Source: Paramecium sonneborni
Taxonomy: Eukaryota > Ciliophora > Oligohymenophorea > Peniculida > Parameciidae
Direction of reading: 5' to 3'
Length of the DNA: 64,000 nt
NCBI GenBank assembly: GCA_905182985.1
Contig: CAJJDN010000116.1
Location: 1-64,000, forward strand
In this document: piece by piece, positions 29,247-40,569 of the stretch
Numbering within the stretch: position 1 is the first letter of the stretch
Layout: every line of letters begins with the position of its first letter
Notes under the pieces: model-generated
What the model was told of the DNA's origin: nothing
Database searches by the model: none
The model's input: the letters and a program-made list of their open reading frames with translations, nothing else
Position numbers and translations under genes: made by a program

Positions 29247-31092
29247 TCATATTTATTACTACTATTATTATAAAATCTATAATTTAGTGAGCAATTCTTT
29301 ATTTATTCTTTTTTGATTCTCTAATTAAGAATCTTTCTCTGTAATTATTTCTGCCATATTATTTGCTATATGTTATAAATACTTAATATCTTTGCTACTT
29401 CCAGTAGATGATTTTCCTTACTTTCCTTTTGTATACCTAATATCTTATTCATATGCAATCTTCAAACTATTATTATAACATATTATTTATAAATACCTTC
29501 TTAATGTAGCTTCTAAATGCATAATCTAATTCTTCAATCTATTTACTTCACTAATACTATCTAAGCTATTTAATTAATCTTTTATTTACTTCGATAAACT
29601 CTAACTTATATCAATTGAGTATTTCTCTGCATCATCTAATTATATCATTGATTATGCGACAGCTTTTATCTCTTTTGAAATTGGTCTCTCAAATTATAGT
29701 CTTTAAACATCCTTTTACATTATTTACGATTGTTTAATCCCCTTCTCCATAGCTAAACTCTCATATTTCTTTTTCTCATGAATTAATTGATTCTAAAATC
29801 CTTCTATTACCTTTTCTAAATCTTCTATTTTCTATTATGCTAATATATGATCTTTATTTGCTGCTTCCAACATTAAATCCTTCTTAGCTATATCTTCTCT
29901 TAACTACTCTATTTATTTCTTAGCTTCATTCAAATCTTGAGATTACTATTATCTTTTCAATCTCTTCTATAATTACTAAATCTCTTCCTTCTAATTTTAA
30001 CTTACTTCGGTTAATTCCAATAATTAAGTCTTATACATATTTATATCCTATTATAAAAACACTTTCTAATCATTTAAATTATGCATTATTTTCTTTTAAT
30101 TTGTACATTCCTCCTCAAGTAAATAATAATTCTTTGTACAATTATTCAATTACTCTGTTATTGTTTGGATCTATTTAAATTTTATTACTTACTTATTTTT
30201 ATTATTTTTAAATTATTTCCTAATCCTTCTATTAACTTATTTTATATTATTCAATATCTTATTTTAATTTAACATTTTCATTTATTTGTATATATAAATC
30301 CATATTGTTTTTCTTCTCTTTCTTTTTTATAGGACTAACTTTCTCCTCCTTATTATTTTCTGATACAATTATCACCGATTAAAATTTATGTTCAGATCTT
30401 TGTATCAATTATTATTCTTCATTATTAATCTAATTGTTCTAATCACTTTATTTATTATTAATATTCTCATTCTTTTATTTAATCTCTATATCTTTAACTT
30501 ATTATTCTTATTATTCAATCTATTATATTTAACATTATTATTATAAATCAGTCTATTACTATTCATTATTTTATTCCTGTTTACTATCTTCAGATAATTT
30601 CTTATCATTATTTTATTATACTTCTTATACAATCTCATCTTATTTTGTAGGAGATATTTAAACTATTTGTTCAATTGGCTTATTTTATTCTTAAATCACT
30701 ATCATATTTTCTTATTCTTGAATGATTTAAGTTTATTCTATAATTTAATTTTATTCTAAATCTACTTCTTCTTAATTTTCTTATGTAAGTTTATTTTATA
30801 AGATTTAATGATCTAATTCTATTATTTGAGATTGTAATTAATCTATTTTTTCAGTTACTTATTTTTCTTCTGTTTATTATTCTAATTATTATACTAATTA
30901 TTATTCTGATTATAAATTTTATACAATATGAACATTTACTTGTTCTTATTCATCATTTTTTATTATAATAGACTCAACTAATTCTTAATGTTATTGTGGA
31001 ACTTCTACTTCTTCTTCCTTATTTTCCTCTACTAAAATTTGATTTTGTTAAATCTATTGTTCTTCTTAATGATTTTAATTTATTTTAAATTC

Positions 31093-31129
<37 letters not shown>

Positions 31130-31979
31130 GTTTATTAATCTTAATCTTAATCTTAATCTTAATCTTCACTTTCACTTTCATCTTATTATTAAACTTCATG
31201 ATCTTTCCATATTCCTTTACCATAAAACCCTTTAATGACAGTTAAAATAATATCTCTTTAAGAATTATCAGCTGCTTTCAATTAGAAATGATTTCTTGAA
31301 TCTACTTTTAATATAAAACTCTCATTAGTGCCTTATTTAGATGTACATGATGGATATTGTGCTTATAAAGGAACTTCAATATGATGAATAATTTAATCAT
31401 TTTATTTTAAATCTAATTCCATATTTTTAAGTGTTATTTTGAGTATGCAATTAATAGGCAATTCTGCTTCCTTTTTAATAAATATTTTAGTACAATCTAA
31501 AAATCCTTGCTTAATATTTATTCTAATGTAACAAATACAGTCATTTTTTCATTCTCTAATAATTCATCTATCTCTTCTTAAATTTAGTCATCTTTTTATA
31601 ATGGTCCTATTTCCATTGATTTTGGCATTCCTTCATATTATCTTCCCTCTTTTATTGGTACGACTTAAATCATAAACTTAGATCCAACATCTTCAATACT
31701 AGGTTAATATGAGTTTCCACTTATTCCTAAAGTATTGAAATCATTATTTGGTGAAATCTAAAACCATTTAATATCTGTATCCAACTTCTCATTGTCTTTT
31801 ATTATCGTTATACTATTACCAACTATTGATATTGCTTCTATTATAATCTTATCACTATGAATCTTTCCTCCATTTACTTGTAAATTAAAGAAATTTTCAT
31901 CAAAGATTATTTTTTTAGTCTCCTTCTTCTTTTAAGAACTATTAAAGAATGAAAAGAAGTCATTTTTTTTCTCACTCAT
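29247..31979 (-). CDS. Large coiled-coil protein with AIR9-like N-terminal domain
   Basis: ATG 31979 to TGA 29247. Residues ~45-130 resemble the AIR9/A9 immunoglobulin-like repeat: IKWFQISPNNDFNTLG, then SYQPSIEDVGSKFMIQVVPI, the typical W-then-'Y.P..DVG..' spacing. After an intron of 29 nt (about 31533-31561) a second beta-rich stretch follows. Then come Asp-Gln (DQDQDQDQDQ) and polyGln tracts near 31090-31170 and about 550 residues of Glu/Gln/Lys-rich coiled coil down to the C-terminus (ELLTKLQILQQQQQQI). AIR9 in plants and trypanosomatids is a microtubule- or cytoskeleton-associated protein; a similar role next to a kinesin gene is only an inference. Gene span 2733 nt. Confidence 0.7.
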
Positions 31980-32090
31980 TTTTAATAATTTATATTTTTA
32001 TATTAATTTATATATTATCACAACTCTTTTTTAATTACATATTAATAATCTATCTATTCTTTTAAACATTATTATATATTAAAATTAAAT

Positions 32091-32562
32091 ATGGGTAATT
32101 TTTTAGAAAAACTTTCAGATCAATCATTTTTCAATCTATTTCATCCTAAAGAATGGTTTACTATCTAAGAATTTAATCAATAATATTTGAATCCATTTGA
32201 GTAAATTATCCAAATATTCACTAAGCAAAACATAAATTGAATTATTCTATTCAACATTTGATTTTCAAAATTACATTCTCCATAAAAAAGCAGAAAATTA
32301 AGTCCTTATTGATCTACTCAAAGTCATTAATGCCAATTGGATGTTTTAAGGTCCTAAAATGATGTTACTTATGAAAAAGTCTTTTTTCACATTCTATTTC
32401 TATGAATAAGCTTTTCAATCAAACTTAAATGAATATAAATAATGTATTCAAACAAATGATTAACGACAGTGCATTCAAATATTAAATTTTAAATAATTAA
32501 CCTTATATGAATAATAAAGAGAAAAAATGAAATTTTCAGCTGAAGAAGTTAAAAAATTATGA
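32091..32562 (+). CDS. Hypothetical protein, 148 residues
   Basis: ATG 32091 (MGNFLEKLSDQSFFNLFHPK) with one 25-nt intron at 32211-32235 gives 149 codons ending in TGA 32560. The protein is mixed alpha-helical with two Cys (YKQCIQTNDQRQCIQILNF) and a charged C-terminus (KMKFSAEEVKKL). The MG start could be a myristoylation site, but there is no Ser/Thr at position 6 to support it strongly. No family is recognised. It is head-to-head with the AIR9-like gene (111 bp apart). Confidence 0.7.
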
Positions 32563-32662
32563 AAACTTTTATTTCCTATGATATAAAACTAAATCACAAT
32601 ATATGTTTGTTTATATAAAACTTATTTCTTACATATAAATTGACAAAAAATCAAATTCCTTT

Positions 32663-32857
32663 TCATAGCCATTTGAATTACTCCTTCCAATCTTTTTATT
32701 ACCTTACCTAATTTCTTTTTATTTTTTCCAAAGGATAGTCTTCAATAATGGTTTTACTGAGACATGATTGAACTATTGTTAAACGCTGAGCTGAAATATA
32801 TTAATTATCTTCCAAGTTTTCATCTTCTATTTCTTAAAGTAGGTGATTTTTGCTCAT
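32663..32857 (-). CDS. Small hypothetical protein, 64 residues
   Basis: A clean frame from ATG 32857 to TGA 32663: MSKNHLLQEIEDENLEDNQY, then an IVQSCLSKTIIEDYPLEKIK stretch. Acidic N-terminal and basic C-terminal halves suggest a real short helical protein; Gln is coded by TAA/TAG four times. An extra exon is possible because GTAAGGTAATA near the end looks like a splice donor. Confidence 0.45.
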
Positions 32858-32884
32858 TTGGCTTAAGGGAATCGAAAAGTAATT

Positions 32885-33085
32885 CTTAATATTATTCATA
32901 AAGTAAATTAATATGAAAAAGATTTTTCATTTTTAACTTATTTATTAAAAAATCAAATAGCTATATTTATAATTCTGGGCGATTTTCTCAAATCATAAGG
33001 TTTATTAATTAATCATTATTAAAATGTTGAAAATTAGAATTCATATTATCTAAAATTGAAAGTAGCCAATATATGTAGTTTAAGG
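32885..33085 (+). pseudogene. Decayed TPR-like fragment
   Basis: A + strand frame of about 60 codons without ATG contains GDFLKSQGLLINHYQNVEN and YLKLKVANICSL, resembling one or two tetratricopeptide units. A TGA follows. The rest of any such gene is not found. Confidence 0.3.
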
Positions 33086-33709
33086 ATTTGAAGATTTAAG
33101 GATTCAATAAATTCTTCATATAAATAATTTTAGTATAAAAGGTACTTTCTTTATAGAAAATATTAATTATTATTATTCTTAATAATTTTCTTATAATTAT
33201 TATTCATAGTAGTTTTATTTTTCTATATTATTTTTAAATACATATACTTTCAATTTATAGATATTTATTCTAACTTATTATTATTTAGTAATTAGTGTTC
33301 ATCAAAATACAAATAAATAATGATAAATTTAAACGTAAGATGTAAGATCTATTGCAAAATTAAGAAATTTTTTGGTTATTTAAATTTGTATATAACTTCT
33401 ATTCGATTAAAGATAATTACTTAATTCTTTTGTAAACTTTTTTCTCTGACGTTTCGGTTTCATAAAAAGCTATATTGGTAAAAGAAAATTTAAAACTTAC
33501 TTTAATTGATTTCTAATATATCTTAAGTTAAATTTAGATAATATATTTACTTCACATTAATTTTATCAGTAAGAATTAATAAATATTTAATAATCTGAAA
33601 AAACTTTTAATCTTTTTTTAGTTGACCAATAAGAATTTAAAATAATACAATTTCTTGCAAAAATGAAAAATAATAGATAAATATTTATTTATAAACTAAA
33701 AAATTTACT
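33086..33709. other. AT-rich spacer, nothing recognised
   Basis: No supported frame on either strand. Confidence 0.45.
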
Positions 33710-34248
33710 CATACATCTGTTTAAGTTTAATAAAATAATAATTTTAATATTTTAAACAAATAGAAATCTTCTATTGTCATTTATTTAAGATAGATTCTTT
33801 TTAATAATATTCTTTTTGCAAAAATAAAAAATCCAGATGATTGACATAATCTATGATAAACATGATTAAAAGTATAAAAAGAATCAGCGATTTTAAATAT
33901 TTGAATAAAAATATATATATATTAAAAAAGTCCTTTATACTAAATAATTAAGTATTAATTACTATGTTGGATATGCCTTAAAGGTAGTTAGAAGTGATAT
34001 TAAAACGATGTAATGAAAATAGATTATTGGATAATAAATTGAAATTGCGATAATTTATATTTAATTAATGTTAACGAACAATCAATATCCTTAACTTCCT
34101 GTTCAATCTGTTGTATACTAATAATAGACATAAAATAATTAGAAACCTTTAACTTAATAGTTCTAATCACCTGTTTAGATGAAAGTAATATCAGGTTAAC
34201 CTTCAATGGTATATTAATAATAAGCAGGTTAAAGTTAAATGTATACAT
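33710..34248 (-). CDS. Possible hypothetical ORF, 179 residues
   Basis: With TAA/TAG read as Gln a minus-strand frame stays open from ATG 34248 to a TGA near 33710. It includes ISIQQIEQEVKDIDCS and KQMTIEDFYLFKILKLLFYQ. No domain is recognised and the composition is close to random AT-rich DNA, so this may not be a gene. Its start overlaps the first 21-bp repeat upstream of the divergent gene at 34350. Confidence 0.25.
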
Positions 34249-34320
34249 AACCTAATCAAATGTATACATAATAAAATCAAATGTATACATAATCAAATTA
34301 AATGTACACGTAATAGAATT
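34237..34320 (+). repeat. Four 21-bp tandem repeats upstream of a start codon
   Basis: Four units of exactly 21 bases start at 34237, 34258, 34279 and 34300; the first 13-14 bases (AAATGTATACATAA) are conserved and the fourth unit is diverged (GTACACGTAA). Each unit contains the palindrome TGTATACA. The array ends 29 bp before ATG 34350 and may be a binding-site cluster controlling that gene, or both divergent genes. Confidence 0.8.
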
Positions 34321-34349
34321 AACATGTTAAAACTATATAATAACATCAT

Positions 34350-35275
34350 ATGTAAAATCTAAATAATATTTTATATAGGCATCATACTCATGAATATAAA
34401 ATTCCTTAATATTAATAACCAATAGTGACACCTCCATAATAAGCTATAATAAGTACTCCATAATAACCAATTGTAACACCTCCTCCTCCTTAACAACCAG
34501 AAATTAATGAAATGTATCATGTTGAAAGAGAATTACAGGTTTTATCTGTTGAAGAAGTAGAAGAACCATGGAAAAAGAAATGTGTTGAATTAGAAATTAA
34601 AATATTTGATTTATAAACAGAATTAGCTAGATATAAAAATTAAGGATAAGAAATTAAAGTTACTTCTAATGAAGAATTTTAAATTAGAGAATTGGAAGCT
34701 AAAATTAAAATGATGAAAGATATCGAAGATGGATTAAGAAAAGAAATTGAAAGTTAATAAAATGAAATTGATTCTTGGAGATAAAGATATTCAAAATTAT
34801 AATTAGAATTTTAACAATTATTATAAGGAGGTGAAGAAGTTAGATAATTAAGAGATGCTTTAGCTGAAAAAGAAAGATAAATATTAAAATTAGAAAATGC
34901 ATTAAATTCATCAAATATGGAAATGTAAAATTATATGAGATTAGTTTAGTAATTATATATAAATAATAACATATTAGAAATAAAGACTAAGAAATAGCTT
35001 AATATAAATAAATGATTAGACAATTAGAATAAGAAATGAGTGAATATTAATCAACTACTGAAAAATTGAAATATTATTCAAATGAAGCAGATATTTGGAA
35101 AGAAAGATTTATGAAAGCCAATTAAGATTTTCATACTGCATAAGAATAATGGATGATGGCTTAAGCTGAATTAGATTCATTAAAAAAACAAAAAACTATT
35201 ACTACTACTGAAAAAACAACAACTGTTTAATAATCTAATACAAGATCTAGTAAAACTGCTGGTAGATAATATTGA
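34350..35275 (+). CDS. Pro/Gln-repeat plus coiled-coil protein, 298 residues
   Basis: ATG 34350 reads without an intron until a 29-nt intron at 34949-34977; the spliced length is 299 codons ending at TGA 35273. The N-terminus has repeated QPIVTPPQQ / STPQQPIVTPPPPQQP motifs. Residues ~60-280 are continuous coiled coil (VEEPWKKKCVELEIKIFDLQ; LREALAEKE-like blocks; EIAQYKQMIRQLEQEMSEYQ) and the tail is Thr/Ser-rich (TITTTEKTTTVQQ). This arrangement is like ciliate cortical or basal-body scaffold proteins, but no specific family is assigned. An ATG at 34324 is in another frame and was not chosen. Confidence 0.75.
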
Positions 35276-35286
35276 CAATTATTATA

Positions 35287-36018
35287 TCATTATTTATTTT
35301 CGAATTATCTCTTCACTCTTTCATGCCAGCATTTCCTTTCATCTAATTCACACTAATTTTCATTTCCAAATCTAGCATAAAATTTCAACATATAATCTTC
35401 TAAACAATCATTTTCACAACCAAATGCATATGCTGTCACTAATACTTCAATAGCTATTAATATTATTATTAATATTATTTACCCATAAATATTATGTAAT
35501 AATAACTTCGTTTTGCAACTATATTTTTGTTTATTAATGAATTAAACATAGTATCCATTGATCTTGTTAATAAATATAAAGCCCAATTCTTTCTTTTACT
35601 TTCCTCAATTAAACTTAAACTCACAAATCCACCACTAAATCCAGATACAAATGACATTATCTTTATATCTTATTTTGTTAAGTGTCTACATCCACAAATT
35701 AATGTTTTCTGTATTAAACAATAAACAGTTGGAAATGACGCAAATTTCAATGTATCTATTCCAATAAATGCATCCAAAATCAAACTACCCTTACTTATCT
35801 TCTTATTCTTTGTTAATAATGCTGAAATCAAACCAAAAAGTGCTTTCATTGTATATGCTATACCAAAAGATCTCACTAATCCCTCTATTATATTATACAA
35901 ACAACCCTATATCTATTAAATCTCTTACATGTTCATGCTAACAAAAAGATGTCTTTATTTGTAATTTAGGATGTTGTTTTACAAAACGAGCCACAAAACT
36001 AACTAATTATCTTTTCAT
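35287..36018 (-). CDS. TMEM135-like membrane protein
   Basis: ATG 36018 to TGA 35287 with two introns (22 and 29 nt) gives exactly 227 codons. The segment FCQHEHGCLYNIIEGLVRSF, then GIAYTMKALFGLISAL and GFSGGFVSLSLIEESKRKNW match the TMEM135 N-terminal family: a Cys/His entry motif, several membrane helices and the conserved GxxxGxxxL..E...R...L helix. The C-terminus has a Cys-rich end (CELDERKCWHERVKRQFENK). TMEM135 proteins sit in peroxisomal and mitochondrial membranes and affect lipid handling and organelle dynamics. At 226 residues it is about half the usual length. ORFs on both strands at 35475-35900 are pieces or shadows of it. Confidence 0.75.
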
Positions 36019-36402
36019 TATATTTTATTTTAATCTTATTCTTTTTAATCATTTTATATAATAATCACAATTTTTATATACTCAATCTATATTCATCATC
36101 TCTCCTATCTCTTTTTTTAACACTAATTCAACTATTATATTATATATTTTATGATATTTTTCACTTGATTTTCTATACTCTTATTAACTAATTATCTCTC
36201 TTTAATATTAAAAAATAAATTATTCAATTTCACTATGATTTTATAGTTTTTATTTCTAATAAATTAGGAAAATTAAAATAACTTAAACAGTTCAAACTCA
36301 TAAATTTATATACAATTATTTTTGGTATTTTACGTTAAACTATCCTTAGATATAAAAATAAATTCTTAAACTATTAATTGTTGTTTCAATATTAATAAAT
36401 AA
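36019..36402. other. Spacer with possible short minus-strand ORF
   Basis: A minus-strand frame of about 65 codons ending at TGA 36082 (QREIISQQEYRKSSEKYHKI, then VELVLKKEIGEMMNID) looks protein-like, but I cannot connect it to an ATG with a consistent intron. It could be a broken small gene. Confidence 0.3.
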
Positions 36403-37629
36403 TCAACATTTTTTCTTTAAAGCTTTTTCTTTTAATTTTAATAAATTTTTTTGTTTTTCTATTTCTTTTATATTTTAGGAATCTTAATCGTCAAAATTAT
36501 CATCTTAGTCTTCTTCATTATCATCTTCATTATCATCTTCATCTTCATTTTCATCATTATCTTATTCTTCTTATTCTTCTTATTCTTCATCTTCTTCTAT
36601 TTCTTCCTCATTCTCTTCATCATCATCTTCATTTTCTTCTTCTTCATCTTCATTATCTTCTTCATCTTCATTATCTTCTTCATCTTCATTATCTTCTTCC
36701 TCTTCATTATCTTCTTCCTCTTCCTCTTCCTCTTTCTCTTCATTTTCATTCTCTTCATCTTCTTCATTATCTCCATCATCACTTTATTAATTTTCTTCTT
36801 CATCATCTAAATCTTCACTATCTTTAGAATTTGTTTATAACATTTATTTCATATCTTCATTTTCCAAAGTTTCTTATTCATATTGAAATTCTTTATTTTT
36901 ACTTTTTTAACTCTCAACTTATTAAATGTTGGTTTAGTTAGAATCATCTTAAAATCTTACACTTTTTTCTTTGACCCCACAAGATTTGTGTTTTTTTTGT
37001 TTTTTTTTCTTTTAAGAAAGAATTGATTAAGGCTTATTTTAATTTTATTTTATTTCTTCATTTTCTTAAGGAGCTTAAACATCTTATGTAATATAAAACT
37101 TTTCTTAAGTGCAATCTTAATAATCATGAATAAAACTTTAAGATTCATCAATTGTATTCCAAGCTTCTATCTTATCAGAAACTTTTTATTGAATTTTTAC
37201 TGGGGCTATAAAGTTTTTATTTTAATTTCCTTTTTGCTATTCTTTTTGCTACTCTTTTTTTTTTTAATCAAGTTTTTTCTATGTTTCTGCATTCTTTTTT
37301 TTTGCAATAATCCCAACTAATTTTTGCATTTACTTTTATGTTTCTTTTTACTATGTTTCAAGTTCTTCTGTAAAAATTTATTACAGTGCTTATTATTGTT
37401 TTTCTATAATCATATTAATGACTTTTATTTAATTCTCTTTTTTAGAAAAGTCTAATTTTGAAAAACAGTTTGAATTGGCATCAATAATTACTTTATATTG
37501 AGGATATTTCTTTATTATCTTTTTCCTTAGATTAGACCAATTCAATTTATCAGATTCTGCTTTTTTATGTATTACTTAAGAATTCATTTATTTTTTATTA
37601 TAATTTAAAAATTAATTATTAATAATCAT
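36403..37629 (-). CDS. Highly acidic Asp/Glu-rich protein, 408 residues
   Basis: An uninterrupted 409-codon frame runs from ATG 37629 to TGA 36403. The N-terminal 60 residues (DKLNWSNLRKKIIKKYPQYK) are a compact basic helical block, followed by Lys/Gln-rich helix and a basic stretch (SQKKKKQKKHKSCGVKEKSV). The last third is almost solid Glu/Asp (around 36480-36800) with a basic end (KLKEKALKKKC). Basic-acidic proteins like this are often nuclear or nucleolar histone or ribosome chaperones; that is inference from composition only. Both ORFs at 36451-36810 (+) and 36597-36806 (-, other frame) are shadows of the acidic repeat. Confidence 0.75.
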
Positions 37630-37922
37630 TTGATACTCTAAACTTTCTGATTATTTCAATCAGAATTGATTGGCTTTAATTTATGAATCAGAATTAATAA
37701 AAATCTTAATTTTGAAATAAAAATATTTTTATTTTTTTTCTATAATTGTTTAATGAATCAAAAATACCTAAGATTTTTATTATCTTTTAATTTAAAAATC
37801 TTTTTATTTTATGATTTATAAATTGTTGATATATATCTATGATGACTATTATGTTTTTACATGTGATTAGATGAAAATATTATTATATTAAATTGATATT
37901 CATTCTTTTCATATATTAGAGC

Positions 37923-38801
37923 TCATTGTAGAGTTTAAAATAAAATAAGTGCTCCAAAAAGAAGAAGTTTTGACATTAAATTTGCATAATCTTCACGTTC
38001 ACAATATTCACATATTTTAGTTTCAGAATTCCAATAATAAGAAGAATAGGTATAGGGCCAACATTATTCCATTGTAAGTGTTTTTACATCTAAGTCTATA
38101 CAACTGGTTCCATTCCAATTACAAAATGTAAATTATTTTGAATCAAGAGATTCATAATAGATACATTCTTTTTAAGTTAAGGAAGAACAGGTTTTTTGTT
38201 TGCATTAATCTTACCAATAGCAAGCATAAGGATTACATAGTTCAGAAGTACTAAAATCAGAACAAAGTTTCACTACTTTTCCATCACATGTATTAGTCAA
38301 AGTATTTTTAATACACTATTTTCCATCAGGAGTTACAAGCCAATTACAATGATATAATGGTACTTTTTCACAATTAGATATAGCATATTAAGCATGTATT
38401 TCTTTATCCATACATCTAATTTTTTCATTTGAATAATCGATACTGTTAATATCTGCTTAACACTTTACTAATGTATAGCATAAATTCCCATTTTCAATAG
38501 GAAACACATAGTCTGAGCATTTTGTAAAAGATTCACAACGATTTTCGAAAAAATTCCAAATACATTTAAATTTGTCTGGAGAAATTAAGCAAAATGATTA
38601 CTTAATATCAGAACAAACTTTTTTTGTACATTCATTAGTGTTCACATTCCAATTACAAAAATTAGGATGACAGGCACCTTACTCTTTTATATATTCGCAA
38701 GTGCATTGGCCTGCATCAAAGTATCCTAAAACAGTGGACGAATTTGTAATCGTTATTAAACTATATCCAAGAATAATTATCATTATGCTTAAATGATTCA
38801 T
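37923..38801 (-). CDS. Cys-rich surface protein with signal peptide and C-terminal hydrophobic anchor
   Basis: An intronless frame of 292 residues starts at ATG 38801 with a signal peptide (MNHLSIMIIILGYSLITITN). The ectodomain has about 30 Cys in repeats of the form FCNWN...C (ACHPNFCNWNVNTNECTKKV, LYHCNWLVTPDGKQC, FTFCNWNGTSC), which is the Cys-periodic pattern of Paramecium surface antigens and their relatives. It ends with a hydrophobic helix (LMSKLLLFGALILFQTLQ) just before TGA 37923, suitable for a GPI-attachment or membrane signal. Full surface antigens are >2000 residues, so this is a short relative. Its role on the cell surface is inferred. Confidence 0.85.
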
Positions 38802-40569
38802 TTATTAATTGACTATTCTTGATACTTAAATACCTTTTTAAAGGATGAAAATATACTCAAAATACAATTTTCTCAAAATTATTCGGAAATTCTTATATTT
38901 TATTTCAAAATAATTTTTGAATGATTATTTATTTACTTTCTTTGTTTCAAAATATGTTTTAACTAAAAGGATTAATCAAAATTATAAATTCTTTCTAGTA
39001 AAAACCAACCCATTTGCTGTAGAACATCTTTTCCTTTAATCTTAAGAAAGATCTAATAACAAATCAATCTTTATTTAATTATAATATATTTAAAAATATT
39101 TGAATAATATTAATTAATATTGGTTTTGTTTTCCAATCAGTTGATTTTACGTTTGTTAATAATCATTTTAATTTATAAATTTTATAAATTGGTTTAATTA
39201 TTGATTCAATCAGTTTGTAAATATGATTCTAATAAAAATGTACAAGAATCTCTAAAACAGGATAATCATAATTTCTATTAACACTAAATAGTTATATTTC
39301 AAAGCAAAAAAAGAATGAATAAATTTTTATTTAATGATTGTGTATTTATTAAAAAATTAAATTCAATTAAAAATATATATAAAAATTGTATTGATTTTCA
39401 AAATATTTTTTAATTATTTTAGTTATTAAGAATGTTTGTATTAGTTTTTATAATTGAAATGCATAATAAATTGAAAATTAAGGATTTACTATTTAATTTA
39501 ATATCATTTATGACTCATAATAAACTTGTTTACTTATTTTTCAGTTTTTAATTGATTAAAACTTAAACTCTATTAACGTTTTATCAAAGAAGACAATTTA
39601 TGTTTTACAAATCATCTAAACCAATTTTAATTGTTAATTTAATCAAACAAATATGAAGTTGCCCTAATTAAATATATTTTAAGATAAAAAATAACTTAAG
39701 ATCAATTATTTAACATTCAACATCTTAAATATCCAATCTTAACAAAAATATATTCTGAATAAAAATTATAATTATAATTAATTCACAATTCCTCTGAAGC
39801 ATTTTTCTCTAAATGGATAGACAGATTACTCTAATTCAATACTTTTTTATGAAAAGTCCTATTCCAGACTCATCAATATAAATAAATTGTCTAAATTCTA
39901 ATATGTGATATAAAAATGGTAAGGTGTAAATGCACTATTTCAACTGCATCGAATTATTGAATATTTTTTATTTAAATTTATAATTTTATTTTTTTAAAAT
40001 GTATGCATAGATACTTATTATTATTTAATAATTTAGGGGGATGAAAAAGTTAATATAAATAATTTGCTCTTCCGTTAAATTAAAAATTTTTGAAGTAAAA
40101 GCAAAAAGGCTATGGAATTTTGGATGGTGATAAAAAATTTATGAAAATCTACTATATCAATTATGTTGAACTAATGTATATTCTTTGTAGTAGTAAAATA
40201 TATTTATCACTAAAAAACTTATCTTCGACAAATGAATCAATCAATATAAGGAAATTTGAGCTTTCAATTTATAAATAAGCTGAAAAAAAGTTAATAGAGT
40301 AAAAGCTAATTTTTAAACAAAATAGTAAGATAAACAGATTTTAAATAATAAAATTTTAATTAAATTGAAAAAAATATTTAAAAAATAAAATCAAAAAAAA
40401 TTAAATGTAAATGAAATATGATATTTCAATTTGTACATATATTTTAATAGAGAATTATAATTAATTAATTAGTTTTAAACAAATTTTTATATAATATTCA
40501 CTCAATTGATTAATTTGAAGAACTTTAATAGATATCAAATATATATCAAAGAATAATAATTATTTAATA
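38802..40569. other. Long AT-rich gap, no supported gene
   Basis: About 1.8 kb with unusually low G+C and no clear gene, which is large for this gene-dense genome. A + strand frame at about 40102-40365 (GYGILDGDKKF ... STNESINIRKFELSIYKQAE) is open for ~85 codons and could be a remnant. Otherwise nothing is recognised. Confidence 0.45.

Noticed and set aside
31039..31245. Leu-rich + strand ORF
   Set aside because: Antisense of the polyGln and Asp-Gln repeats of the 29247-31979 gene.
34324..34378. ATG at 34324 plus a 27-nt intron as the start of the coiled-coil gene
   Set aside because: The exon phases do not match; ATG 34350 reads through without an intron and makes the spliced length a multiple of three.
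36451..36810. 119-residue all-hydrophobic ORF on + and a Lys/Met-rich ORF on -
   Set aside because: Both are shadows of the Glu/Asp repeat coded on the minus strand in the intact gene 36403-37629.
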